A program made the position numbers and the translations under genes. A stretch of DNA of 20,777 bases from the NCBI GenBank assembly GCA_964462445.1, contig CAYWXG010000049.1, positions 1 to 20,777 of the forward strand. The letters are read 5' to 3'. Within the stretch, counting starts at the first letter, position 1. Every line of letters starts with the position of its first letter. This DNA is from JAGBWK01 sp964462445. GTDB taxonomy: Bacteria; Bacteroidota; Bacteroidia; Bacteroidales; Muribaculaceae. A model generated the notes under the pieces. The model searched no databases, was not told the origin of the DNA, and saw only the letters and a program-made list of their open reading frames with translations. Below are positions 6,577-15,319 of the stretch, piece after piece.

Positions 6577-7257
6577 TTATAACTTAGACTTCACATCGGT
6601 CACAATTTTGCCGTCGAATAGGCAAATAGTGCGACTTGCATACGACGCGTCATGTTGTGAGTGGGTTACCATGATGATAGTTGTGCCTTCTTGGTGCAAC
6701 TCTTTAAGCAAAGTCATCACCTCTTGACCATTCTTTGAGTCGAGGTTACCAGTGGGCTCATCGGCAAGAATAAGTTTAGGGTTAGAAACTAATGCACGCG
6801 CGATAGCAACACGCTGTTGCTGACCACCGGAGAGCTGCTGCGGGAAGTGGCCGGCACGGTGCGAAATGTTCATGCGGTCGAGCATCTTCTTTACACGTTC
6901 CTTACGTTCCGAAGGCTTTATTCCCATATAGATAAGTGGCAACTCGACATTCTCACTTACCGACAACTCGTCAATAAGGTTGAACGACTGGAACACGAAC
7001 CCGATATTGCCCTTACGGAAAGCTGTACGGTCTTTCTCTTTCAGACCACCTACCTCTTGACCAAGCAATTGGTATGAGCCTCCCGTTGGGTTATCAAGCA
7101 ACCCCAAGATATTGAGCAATGTTGATTTACCACATCCCGAGGGACCCATAATGGCAACAAATTCCCCCTCGCTTACTTCAAAGTTAACACCGGCAAGTGC
7201 AATTGTTTCAATCTCTTCGGTAAAAAAACTCTTCTGTAAATTATTTACTTTTAACAT
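6577..7257 (-). CDS. LolD/MacB-type ABC transporter ATP-binding protein
   Basis: 226 residues, the usual length for a LolD/FtsE/MacB-type ATPase. Walker A is GPSGCGKS (38-45), the Q-loop lies in NIGFVFQSFNLID, the signature is LSGGQQQR, Walker B is LILADEPTGNLDS and the switch histidine is in MVTHSQHD. The insertion KGNIGFVFQSFNL and the short size place it with exporters that pull on FtsX-type permeases by a mechanotransmission mechanism, rather than with importers. In the operon it lies 38 bases after the first permease and before the second, so the same ATPase probably serves both as a homodimer on a permease dimer. All key residues are intact. Confidence 0.93.
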   Translation of the reverse strand: MLKVNNLQKSFFTEEIETIALAGVNFEVSEGEFVAIMGPSGCGKSTLLNILGLLDNPTGGSYQLLGQEVGGLKEKDRTAFRKGNIGFVFQSFNLIDELSVSENVELPLIYMGIKPSERKERVKKMLDRMNISHRAGHFPQQLSGGQQQRVAIARALVSNPKLILADEPTGNLDSKNGQEVMTLLKELHQEGTTIIMVTHSQHDASYASRTICLFDGKIVTDVKSKL

Positions 7258-7295
7258 AGTTTCAAAATTTTATATAGTTTATATTTTTAATTGAT

Positions 7296-9722
7296 TTAAC
7301 GCATTATTGAATTAGTCGGATTCTCATTAGCTGCACTCCAGGAACGGAGTGATACGGTTATGATGGTAATCAATAAGGTAACTCCCACTGCCAAAGCATA
7401 AACCCACCACGACATTGGTGTGCGATATACATACTGTTGCATCCAGCCGTTGATGATGTAGTAGCTAAGAGGTATAGCCACAGCTGAGCAGATAGCAACG
7501 ATGTAAATATATTTGCGATTAAAGAGACTTAAAATTCCACTTACTGAAGCTCCATGAACACGGCGAATACCAATCTCGCGGCGGCGATACTGTGTTTCGA
7601 ATAATACCAAGCCAAATACTCCGATAATCGAAATCACAATCGAAAGGAATGAGAACAAGGTGACGAGGGTTGAGAGTTTATCCTCACGCTGATATACCAA
7701 CTCCAGTTCATTGTCAAAGAATTTTACATCTACTTTCTCCGGGTCGCTGTTCGGCGAGATTTTCAAGACCGTATCAGTAATGTACTTTTTAACCTCTGCG
7801 ATATCGGCTCCTGCAATGGTGCGGATATAGGCAATTCGTGGCAGATCCCAACTATATTTCCCAAAGACAAGAAATGCGTATGGTGTGATGTCGTATTGTG
7901 CCGATTGGAAATCAAAATCCTTGCAAATACCGACAACCGGAGTATCATTATCATCAAGATGTCCATTAATTTGTTTTCCAATGGTGATGCTAAGTTCTTT
8001 TGAAGCCCTCTCATTGAAAATTAGGGCTCCTGCTTCACTATATTCATCGGATTGAAGGAAATCTCTACCATCAACAATTTCAATGCCCATTGTCTTTAAA
8101 AAATCCCATGATACAGCATATACATTAAATACCGCATCTCTATTATCAATTTGGCGTGCCCATTGCATTCGTTGTTGGGTAAACATTCCTCGGCCTAATG
8201 CAATATTCTTGATTTGTGGATTTTGTTTTAAGGAATTAAGCAGAGCATCACGTTTTGTATAATCGCTTATTTCACTCCATTCGTTATATACTGACTCATA
8301 GGGTAGTGTTGCTACCAAAAGATGCTCCTTATCAAAACCCATATCGCGCGATAGCATATATTGATGCTGACGATAGATAAAGATTGAACATATAATCAGT
8401 GCAATTGAGATTGTATACTGTAAGCCCACAAGTGTATATCTCAAAATACGACCTGATTTTGATGCCGAGAAATCCCCCTTGATTACAAATGCCGGTGAGA
8501 ACTTTGTAATATACCATGCAGGATAGAGGGAAACAAAAACTCCAAATATTAAGACACCTATTGACATTGCTATAGCAATCGCCCAATTTTCATTGATAGC
8601 AACAGATGTTGAAATGTACTCTTTCAGTGGTGTGTCGTTAAATAGTATCACTATAACAGCAGCTACAAACAATGATATGAGACTCAAACCTATTGTCTCG
8701 AACAAGAAATTAAATCTTAACTTCCAAGTTGGAGCCCCAAATATTTTGTAGTTGTTCACCGCACGAATACGACTCGGAATCAATGCAAAGAAGAAGTTTA
8801 CAAAGTTGATAAACGAGATAACAAGAATCAGCACTGCGATAGCAATCAGCGTGTAGGTTGTGCTACGACTACCATGTAGCCACTCTGCATTGGTGTCATC
8901 GGCAAAATAGAGGTTGGCAATAGGTGTTAGTCGTGGTGCTACCAAATCAATCTCTTTTGAAATATCCTCATCTGAAAGACCTCGCTTGCGACAATAATCC
9001 ACAAGTTTATCTTTCATTTTTTCTGCTACATTTATAGGTGAAGCGCCTTCGTGAAGTAAAATATAATATGGAGTATTCCAATTAGTGGCTTCTTCAGGTC
9101 TTGCTTCCGGCATAAGGATATATCCTTCACTCATTGCCATCGTAGATGGTTTGGGGAAATCTTTATAAATGCCTGAAATAATGCGTTGCGCAGAATTAAC
9201 GACTCCTCGACCGTAGTTGATACGGTCGCCAACTGTCAAGTTACATCGTTTAGCTACAGTTTCCGAGATAATCATTCCATAGCTTGCCTTAAACTCGTCA
9301 TCGAGACCGCCATCTATAAATTCAAATGGGAATACAGCCAATCCCTCAAGTTCTGCACCTGCGACTTTTATTGTGAAATTCTCAATTGTTGAGTTTCGCT
9401 TGATTGAGTATTCATCTTGATAAGATGAGTTAGATATCATATCTATAGATCCGGCAGTCTCAATTTCGGGACATGCAGCACTTAATTCATCGGGCATCTG
9501 GCGATTCCAATAGCATGCCCATGTACCATCTCCCGACCACGATGGGTATTCCATACGATATATGCGCTCAGAGTTTTTGATGACACGGTTGTAGGATAAA
9601 TCGAAATTCACTTGAACAGCAATCAAATAGACTGCTGCAAAGGCTACTGCCATGCCCACAATGTTCAGCACTGACGATGTTGTGTATCGGCGTAAGAGGG
9701 TTAGAAAATTTCTTATAAACAT
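7296..9722 (-). CDS. FtsX/MacB-type ABC transporter permease (first copy)
   Basis: 808 residues starting at ATG 9722. It has the same plan as the downstream paralogue: an N-terminal helix (about 16-40), a MacB-like periplasmic domain, three helices near 300-425, a second helix near 450-470, another periplasmic domain, and three C-terminal helices ending near 800. Shared signatures are SSVLNIVGMAVAFAA at the N-terminus and GVFGLVLFETQYRRREIGIRRVHGA in the second FtsX core. Similarity to the other permease is evident but well short of identity, so the two are old paralogues that may form a heterodimer. It lies 37 bases after the adaptor gene and 38 before the ATPase gene. Likely cargo is an amphipathic compound, antimicrobial peptide or lipid. 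Confidence 0.88.
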   Translation of the reverse strand: MFIRNFLTLLRRYTTSSVLNIVGMAVAFAAVYLIAVQVNFDLSYNRVIKNSERIYRMEYPSWSGDGTWACYWNRQMPDELSAACPEIETAGSIDMISNSSYQDEYSIKRNSTIENFTIKVAGAELEGLAVFPFEFIDGGLDDEFKASYGMIISETVAKRCNLTVGDRINYGRGVVNSAQRIISGIYKDFPKPSTMAMSEGYILMPEARPEEATNWNTPYYILLHEGASPINVAEKMKDKLVDYCRKRGLSDEDISKEIDLVAPRLTPIANLYFADDTNAEWLHGSRSTTYTLIAIAVLILVISFINFVNFFFALIPSRIRAVNNYKIFGAPTWKLRFNFLFETIGLSLISLFVAAVIVILFNDTPLKEYISTSVAINENWAIAIAMSIGVLIFGVFVSLYPAWYITKFSPAFVIKGDFSASKSGRILRYTLVGLQYTISIALIICSIFIYRQHQYMLSRDMGFDKEHLLVATLPYESVYNEWSEISDYTKRDALLNSLKQNPQIKNIALGRGMFTQQRMQWARQIDNRDAVFNVYAVSWDFLKTMGIEIVDGRDFLQSDEYSEAGALIFNERASKELSITIGKQINGHLDDNDTPVVGICKDFDFQSAQYDITPYAFLVFGKYSWDLPRIAYIRTIAGADIAEVKKYITDTVLKISPNSDPEKVDVKFFDNELELVYQREDKLSTLVTLFSFLSIVISIIGVFGLVLFETQYRRREIGIRRVHGASVSGILSLFNRKYIYIVAICSAVAIPLSYYIINGWMQQYVYRTPMSWWVYALAVGVTLLITIITVSLRSWSAANENPTNSIMR

Positions 9723-9730
9723 ATTTACAA

Positions 9731-9758
9731 ATTCAAAATTTAGAATACAAAATGCAGA
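9731..9758. repeat. degenerate 7-base array between adaptor and permease genes
   Basis: Four consecutive 7-base units on the plus strand: ATTCAAA, ATTTAGA, ATACAAA, ATGCAGA (pattern ATnnARA). They occupy nearly the whole 37-base gap between the HlyD-type and permease genes. The period is the same as that of the array at 324-351, but the sequence differs. Confidence 0.5.
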
Positions 9759-9759
9759 A

Positions 9760-11022
9760 TTATTTATTAAGTATTAGCACTTCGTTTTCTCCAAAATTAT
9801 CGTAGGACGAAGTTATAACTTTTTCGCCGGGTTGCAAACCATCGACAACCTCATAATACTGTGGATTTTGACGACTGATTCGAATTTCTCGACGATAGGC
9901 TTTTTTGCCGGATTCATCAACTACATAAATCCACTTACCTCCGGTCGCTTGATAGAACGAACCACGAGGTATTAAAACGGCTTCGCTTGCCTCTCCCAAC
10001 TGCAAATTAAGGTAATAGGTCTGACCACGACGAATATTCTCCGGAACTGCACCTGTAAAGCGAAAATCAGCTTTAAATTGACCATTGCGAACTTCAGGAT
10101 ATACCTTGCGAAGTTGCATTTCATATTTAGTGTCTTGACGCTCAAATGATGCTAAAAGGCCTGTTGTCACTCGGTCAATATAATGTTCATCTATTTGTGC
10201 TTGCACTTTGTAAGTTGTAAGGTCATTCACTTGACCGATATTCGCTCCCTGTGTCAATGATTGACCGAGGACTGATTCCAACATACCAATCTCTCCATCG
10301 GTTGGTGCTTTTACTTTAAGATTATCGACACGCTGACGAATTAGCTCCATATTGAGTTGCATTGAGCGTAGGTTTTCTTCCATCTGTGTCACTTGCGAGG
10401 TGCGATAAAGTGAATCTTGTTTTTGGCGTTCCAATACTAAGTCGCGCTTACGAATTGCCAAATTATAATTTTCTTGAGCTTGGAGATAATCCTCCTTGGC
10501 AATTAATTTGTCAAAATAGAGATTTTGCTTCTGCTCAAAGTCGCGCTTAGCCCTTGAAACATCTAAGTCGAGTTGTAATTTTTCTTGACGTAGTTTCAAG
10601 CGCTCTTGCTCCATTGAAATCATTGTATTTCGCAAGATGTTTTGTTTCTCTGCCAAGTCTGCTTCTGATTGCAAAATCTGCATCGAGAGTGAATTGTTTG
10701 ACATTTCAAGGATCACATCGCCTTTCTTGACAGTTGTTCCTTCTTCAGCAATGATACGTTCTACAACTCCAGATTCTAATGGGGTAAGTTGAACGGTTGT
10801 CATAGGTTGAACGCTACCGGTAAGACGCACATAATCATTAAACTGACCTTTCTCGACTGTTGCAGTAGTAACCAATTGAGCATCAACACGCAGAGTTGAT
10901 GAATTGTCGCGTAGCAACAACCAAACTATAAATCCAAGTAGAACAACACCTAATGCCCAAGGAATATTTTTCTTTCGAAAGATGCCTCTAAGCCCATTTT
11001 TCTTTTCAAGTTTTATATCCAT
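9760..11022 (-). CDS. HlyD/MacA-type periplasmic adaptor (membrane fusion protein)
   Basis: 420 residues. A short cytoplasmic basic N-terminus is followed by one membrane anchor (about 22-38, WALGVVLLGFIVWLLL), then a lipoyl-like half (VVERIIAEEGTTVKKGDVILEM, about 88-110), a long alpha-helical coiled-coil hairpin (about 115-235, rich in Lys, Glu and Gln), the second lipoyl half (NLKVKAPTDGEIGML), a beta-barrel domain and a membrane-proximal domain ending near 415. It would link the permease in the inner membrane to the TolC protein. It is the second gene of the operon, 34 bases after the tolC-type stop. Length and domain order are complete, with no sign of truncation. Confidence 0.92.
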   Translation of the reverse strand: MDIKLEKKNGLRGIFRKKNIPWALGVVLLGFIVWLLLRDNSSTLRVDAQLVTTATVEKGQFNDYVRLTGSVQPMTTVQLTPLESGVVERIIAEEGTTVKKGDVILEMSNNSLSMQILQSEADLAEKQNILRNTMISMEQERLKLRQEKLQLDLDVSRAKRDFEQKQNLYFDKLIAKEDYLQAQENYNLAIRKRDLVLERQKQDSLYRTSQVTQMEENLRSMQLNMELIRQRVDNLKVKAPTDGEIGMLESVLGQSLTQGANIGQVNDLTTYKVQAQIDEHYIDRVTTGLLASFERQDTKYEMQLRKVYPEVRNGQFKADFRFTGAVPENIRRGQTYYLNLQLGEASEAVLIPRGSFYQATGGKWIYVVDESGKKAYRREIRISRQNPQYYEVVDGLQPGEKVITSSYDNFGENEVLILNK

Positions 11023-11056
11023 ATTGTTATGTTTTAATTATTGTTTGTGTCTATTT

Positions 11057-12379
11057 TTACTTTATAAGAGGTAGCCCATTGTAGTAGTCAACCATTCGAG
11101 CCTTGATGATAAATTGCAGATAAGCACGAAGTTTATCCGATTTGGCTTGTAGCAATGTGTTTGCAGCAGTGTGAAGCTCAAGTGCCGAGACAAGTCCATT
11201 TTCAAATTTTTTCTCTGTTCCGTCGTAGGCGAGTTGTGCCGCTCTCACTTTCTTTTCGCCTTGTACATATTGCTTACTATAGCCTTGCATCTCTTGCCAT
11301 GTTTGTGAAACTTCGCTCTCCACTTCTCGTTGTACAGTTTCTTGTTCCAATTGTGCTATATGATAGACATTTTTTGCTCGCCGTTTCGATGATTGAGAAG
11401 ATAATCCGTTGAAAATTGGGATTGATAATGATAGCTGAATATATCCTCCTCGGTTGTTACAAAACTGAGTCCCGAAGGGGTCATATGCCGCTTTATTGTC
11501 AAAATCTAAATAGTATGAAGTGCTGTACCCACCTGAAAGATATAGTGAAGGGAGGTAACTACCTTTGGCGCGTGCAAGATTAATTCGTTGTTGTTCTGTA
11601 AAGTGACGGCTGGCAACGATACGCGGATTGTTTGCCAATGCATAATCTACCAATGCTCTCTCCGATATTGCACTTGGAATTGCTCCCAAATCTATGTTTG
11701 TTACAATTTGCAATTCTTCGTTTTGAGGATAATTCATCACTTCGCGTAATTTTATATATGCAAGAGCAAGGTTATTCTCTTCGGTTATAAGCAAATAATC
11801 GTAATTCGCTTCCTGTGATTCAATCTCTGCTACATCAACTGAGCTTTTTAGCCCGAGGGCAAATTGTCTCTGAGTGAGCTCTAAAGTTTTGCGTGATGCT
11901 TCTAACTGCTCTTTTGCTATCTCCACAGCTTCGGTGTAATAAATCACATCCATGTATGCTGAAAGTGTTTGCATTGCCACTTCATCTTGAGCTATTTGGA
12001 TGTCGACCAAGCCTTTTTTGCGAGCCACTTTCATTGCTCTCATCGTGTTAATACCTCTCAGTCCATCGAATAGGGTCATTTGCAAACTAATTCCATACGA
12101 ATTGCTGAATGTGGTTACATTTGTATAGGAGTTAGTTGCAGGGTCAATACCACGACCGAAATTTGTTGAAGCACCGATATTGGCATTCAACGACGGGAAT
12201 AATGCAGCCACAGCCTCATTATAATTTGCCTGATTATCATCTGCGGAAAGACGTTGCTTCCCGACTGTAGTGGAATGCTCAACGGCAAAGCGCATGCAAT
12301 CGTCTATCGTCAGCGGTTGAGCCTTGCACATAAGTGTCAAAAAAATTGACAGTAGTAGGATTATTTTCTGATGTGTCAT
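11057..12379 (-). CDS. TolC-type outer membrane efflux protein
   Basis: 440 residues from ATG 12379. The N-terminus MTHQKIILLLSIFLTLMCKA is a classical signal peptide. Two outer membrane factor repeats follow, each with long helices and a beta-barrel strand pair: FGRGIDPATN near 75-85, LFDGLRG near 105, then the second copy with YLPSLYLSGGYSTSYY and IPIFNGLSSQ. This is the exit duct of the pump. An upstream in-frame ATG at 12433 is rejected as the start because the sigma-54 promoter at 12408-12422 lies inside that extension, and the extension would bury the signal peptide. First gene of the operon; its expression is expected to depend on sigma-54 and the divergent NtrC-type regulator. Confidence 0.9.
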   Translation of the reverse strand: MTHQKIILLLSIFLTLMCKAQPLTIDDCMRFAVEHSTTVGKQRLSADDNQANYNEAVAALFPSLNANIGASTNFGRGIDPATNSYTNVTTFSNSYGISLQMTLFDGLRGINTMRAMKVARKKGLVDIQIAQDEVAMQTLSAYMDVIYYTEAVEIAKEQLEASRKTLELTQRQFALGLKSSVDVAEIESQEANYDYLLITEENNLALAYIKLREVMNYPQNEELQIVTNIDLGAIPSAISERALVDYALANNPRIVASRHFTEQQRINLARAKGSYLPSLYLSGGYSTSYYLDFDNKAAYDPFGTQFCNNRGGYIQLSLSIPIFNGLSSQSSKRRAKNVYHIAQLEQETVQREVESEVSQTWQEMQGYSKQYVQGEKKVRAAQLAYDGTEKKFENGLVSALELHTAANTLLQAKSDKLRAYLQFIIKARMVDYYNGLPLIK

Positions 12380-12407
12380 AAAATTAAATGTTTTTACCCT
12401 TAGTATT

Positions 12408-12422
12408 GCCAATGGCGTGCCA
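12408..12422 (-). promoter_or_regulatory. sigma-54 (-24/-12) promoter of the efflux operon
   Basis: Read on the minus strand: TGGCACG (12422-12416), CCAT, then TGGC ending at 12408. The -24 element matches the consensus exactly, and the invariant GG and GC are separated by the required 10 bases. Only the -12 box deviates slightly (TGGC for TTGC). The start of transcription is expected near 12396, giving a leader of about 17 bases before the tolC-type ATG at 12379. Confidence 0.8.
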
Positions 12423-12477
12423 AAATGCGTCAATTGTTGATACTCAGGATTTTATGTGTTTTACATTTTCTTTGAAG

Positions 12478-12494
12478 TGTCTAATAATTAGACA
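12478..12494. promoter_or_regulatory. 17-base palindrome, likely enhancer site of the NtrC-type regulator
   Basis: TGTCTAAT-A-ATTAGACA is a perfect 8-bp inverted repeat around one base. Its centre lies about 90 bases upstream of the expected sigma-54 transcription start, the usual distance for an enhancer-binding protein. A weaker GTGT...ACAC pair (12499-12502/12514-12517) follows and overlaps the -33 box of the regulator's own promoter, so autoregulation is possible. Confidence 0.65.
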
Positions 12495-12508
12495 ATCGGT
12501 GTAAAAGG

Positions 12509-12540
12509 TTTGGACACATAGCGTTTTTGATGTATTTTTG
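12509..12540 (+). promoter_or_regulatory. housekeeping promoter of the two-component genes
   Basis: TTTG at 12509-12512, a 20-base spacer and TATTTTTG at 12533-12540 match the Bacteroidota primary-sigma consensus exactly. Transcription would start near 12547, about 55 bases before the regulator ATG at 12602. Confidence 0.75.
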
Positions 12541-12601
12541 TGAGGGTAAATTATAAAATTCATCAACAATTCATCAACGAATTGGGACGTAAGTTGTAAA
12601 T

Positions 12602-13945
12602 ATGGCAAAAGCAGCGGGCAAATTATTGATTGTCGATGACAACCGTTCAATTCTTTCGGCTGTCAAACTATTATGTGATGGTGTGTTTGAAGATATTCTC
12701 ACATTATCCTCTCCCAACTCATTGATTTCTACATTACAACAGGAAACACCTGATGTGGTTTTGCTCGACATGAATTTTAACGCCGGCATAAATACCGGCA
12801 ATGAGGGGCTCTTTTGGCTTAGAGAAGTGTTGGCAAAATTTCCTGAAACCAAAGTCGTGCTTTTCACTGCATACGCCGATATTGACCTCGCTGTTCGTGC
12901 AATGAAAGAAGGAGCTTTTGACTTTGTCGTAAAACCATGGGATAACGCGAAACTGATTAATTCGCTCCAAAATGCCTACAAAGTAGCTAAAGGTAAAGCA
13001 AAAAAGACTCATAAAACCTCGACTACAGAATCAAAGCCTAATATGTATTGGGGAGATAGTGTCGAGATGAAACGCATTCGCACAATAATTGAGCGTGTGG
13101 CTGTTACGGACGCAAATATTTTGATTACAGGCGAAAACGGTACCGGTAAAGAAGTGTTGGCACGGGAAATTCACCGACTGTCAACACGTTGCTCCAAAAA
13201 AATGGTGTCACTCGACATGGGCGCAATCCCCGAAACGTTGTTTGAGAGCGAACTGTTTGGGCATATTAAAGGAGCATTTACCGATGCTCATACTGATCGC
13301 GAAGGGAAAATGGAATCAGCCAGTGGCTCAACTCTATTTATGGACGAGATTGCCAACCTGCCACTACATCTTCAATCTAAGATGTTGGTTGTGCTACAAA
13401 ATCGTGCTGTAACACGACTCGGCGCCAACGAAGCTACGCCGATAGATATTCGTCTAATTTCAGCAACAAATCGTGATTTACACGATGCTGTGGTTAAAGG
13501 TGAGTTTCGCCAAGATCTGCTTTTCCGTATAAACACCATACATATCAATATTCCACCTCTGCGTAATCGTAAAGATGACATCGTGCCGCTTGCTGAAATG
13601 TTTATCTCTCGTTATGCCCAAAAATATAACAAAGAGGGATTATTACTTTCCGGAGATGCTGCCGAAAAACTGAAAATTCACCCATGGGAAGGAAATATTA
13701 GAGAATTGCAAAATGCTATGGAGACGGCAGTAATTATGTGTGATAGCGATATTATTAGCCCGGAACATATTGAACTGCATACTCCAAGCCTTCCGCTAAA
13801 CGAGAGCCAAACTCTTGAAGATATAGAACGCCAAGGCATAGCTAATGCAATTGCTCAATGTGGTGGAAACTTATCTCAAGTTGCTCAACAGCTTGGTATC
13901 ACTCGCCAAACTCTTTACAACAAAATTAAACGCTACGGATTGTGA
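12602..13945 (+). CDS. NtrC-type sigma-54 activator, two-component response regulator
   Basis: 447 residues in three domains. The receiver domain (about 6-125) has acidic D12 and D13, phosphoacceptor D56 in VVLLDMN, T89 and K111. The AAA+ domain (about 155-385) has Walker A GENGTGK (177-183), the sigma-54 contact loop GAFTDA (224-229), Walker B LFMDE and the arginine-finger region. The C-terminus (about 405-447) is a Fis-type helix-turn-helix (NLSQVAQQLGITRQTLYNKI). All key residues for phosphorylation, ATP hydrolysis and sigma-54 engagement are intact. The gene is divergent from the efflux operon, whose promoter is of the sigma-54 type, and overlaps the kinase gene by four bases, so it is very likely the operon's direct activator. 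Confidence 0.93.
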   Translation: MAKAAGKLLIVDDNRSILSAVKLLCDGVFEDILTLSSPNSLISTLQQETPDVVLLDMNFNAGINTGNEGLFWLREVLAKFPETKVVLFTAYADIDLAVRAMKEGAFDFVVKPWDNAKLINSLQNAYKVAKGKAKKTHKTSTTESKPNMYWGDSVEMKRIRTIIERVAVTDANILITGENGTGKEVLAREIHRLSTRCSKKMVSLDMGAIPETLFESELFGHIKGAFTDAHTDREGKMESASGSTLFMDEIANLPLHLQSKMLVVLQNRAVTRLGANEATPIDIRLISATNRDLHDAVVKGEFRQDLLFRINTIHINIPPLRNRKDDIVPLAEMFISRYAQKYNKEGLLLSGDAAEKLKIHPWEGNIRELQNAMETAVIMCDSDIISPEHIELHTPSLPLNESQTLEDIERQGIANAIAQCGGNLSQVAQQLGITRQTLYNKIKRYGL

Positions 13946-15252
13946 AACGACAACAGACCATACCTTACGGCAAAATTGGCACTTACGTTGCAGTTATCAT
14001 CTTGATGGCAGCCATGTCGGGGTATGTTTGGGCAACAAATCGTTTTGCCCATCTTATTGCCATAATCCCTATTATAATCTTTTGTATATTCCGCCTTTTT
14101 AAGATATATAACGAGTTGGTTGGACGATTGATGTTTGTTTTCAGTGCTGTGCAAAATGATGACTACTCATTCCGTTTTACAGAAAATCCAAACATTACTC
14201 GACATGCGTTGATAAACCAATCGCTTAATCGCATAAAAGATGTAATGGACAAAGCTAAGATGCAGATACGTGAGCGTGAAAAATACTTTGAATTAATAAT
14301 GGAGTGTGCCAATATTGGTATAATTACCGTGATGGAAAATGGCACCGTCACACAATCTAACTCAAAGGCTTTGCGTATTGTAGGCATGGAACGTCTAACA
14401 CATATTGAACAACTGCGTATTTTGAGTGAGGAACTTTGTGAGGCAATATATCGTATTGAGCCGGGCGGACATCAACTCACAGCTCGCTTGACAACTGAGA
14501 TTGGTGAGCAAAATTTGGTGTTAAGTTGTTCTGCAATGGAATTTGATGGCAAGTGTCTTAAGGTTATTTCTATTAGCAATATTCATGAGGAACTTGACCG
14601 CAAGGAAGTGGAATCGTGGGAGAAACTTACCCGTATTTTAACGCACGAAATTATGAATTCTCTTGCTCCAATAACTTCAATCAGTCACACATTGCTTTCA
14701 TTTTCGGGCGATGCAGAGACTTTGCGACAGGGACTTGAAACAATTCACACAACGTCGGACCGTTTACTACGTTTTGTTGATTCTTTTAGAGCCGTAACGC
14801 GTATACCGACACCTCAGAAAGCTCCATTTTACTTGTCGGAATTGATTTCTGAAGCGTTGGTTTTGACACATCACGACAATGTTAAGATAGATGTAAATAT
14901 TGAACCCAGTGACACTATGCTCTATGCCGATCGTGCGCTAATGTCACAGGTAATAGTCAATCTTCTTAAAAATGCAGTAGATGCACTTTCAATTGTTGAC
15001 TGCAATCCGTTGATAACTATAAACTCTAATATAGACCAAGAGGAACGTATCATTATAGAGATTACTAACAATGGCTTGGCAATTCCTGTAGAGGTGGCAG
15101 AAAATATCTTTACGCCATTCTTCACCACCAAAACCGACGGTTCAGGCATCGGGTTGGCAGTTTCTCGCCAAATTGTTCGTCTGCATGGTGGCAACCTTCG
15201 TTTGAAGCACAACGAAGATGGATGCGTGACTTTTGCGGTTATGTTGGAGTGA
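13942..15252 (+). CDS. membrane histidine kinase partner of the NtrC-type regulator
   Basis: 436 residues with GTG start in a GTGA overlap with the regulator stop, which implies translational coupling. Two membrane helices (about 13-30 and 36-54) are joined by only a few residues, so there is no periplasmic sensor domain. A linker helix (about 60-115) leads into a PAS-like domain (about 115-215), a HisKA-like segment with the phospho-accepting H235 (LTHEIMNSLAP), and an HATPase domain with N-box NLLKNAVDAL, ITNNG, and the G-box DGSGIGLAVSRQIVRLHGG. All catalytic boxes are present. The absence of an outer sensor suggests sensing within the membrane, as in BceS-like kinases that work with peptide transporters; that comparison is inference. 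Confidence 0.9.
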   Translation: MKRQQTIPYGKIGTYVAVIILMAAMSGYVWATNRFAHLIAIIPIIIFCIFRLFKIYNELVGRLMFVFSAVQNDDYSFRFTENPNITRHALINQSLNRIKDVMDKAKMQIREREKYFELIMECANIGIITVMENGTVTQSNSKALRIVGMERLTHIEQLRILSEELCEAIYRIEPGGHQLTARLTTEIGEQNLVLSCSAMEFDGKCLKVISISNIHEELDRKEVESWEKLTRILTHEIMNSLAPITSISHTLLSFSGDAETLRQGLETIHTTSDRLLRFVDSFRAVTRIPTPQKAPFYLSELISEALVLTHHDNVKIDVNIEPSDTMLYADRALMSQVIVNLLKNAVDALSIVDCNPLITINSNIDQEERIIIEITNNGLAIPVEVAENIFTPFFTTKTDGSGIGLAVSRQIVRLHGGNLRLKHNEDGCVTFAVMLE

Positions 15253-15319
15253 ACAAGGTGATTAAATTAAGCAAACTATTAAATTCAATAACAAGCTATT
15301 AACATAAACGATTACTGTT

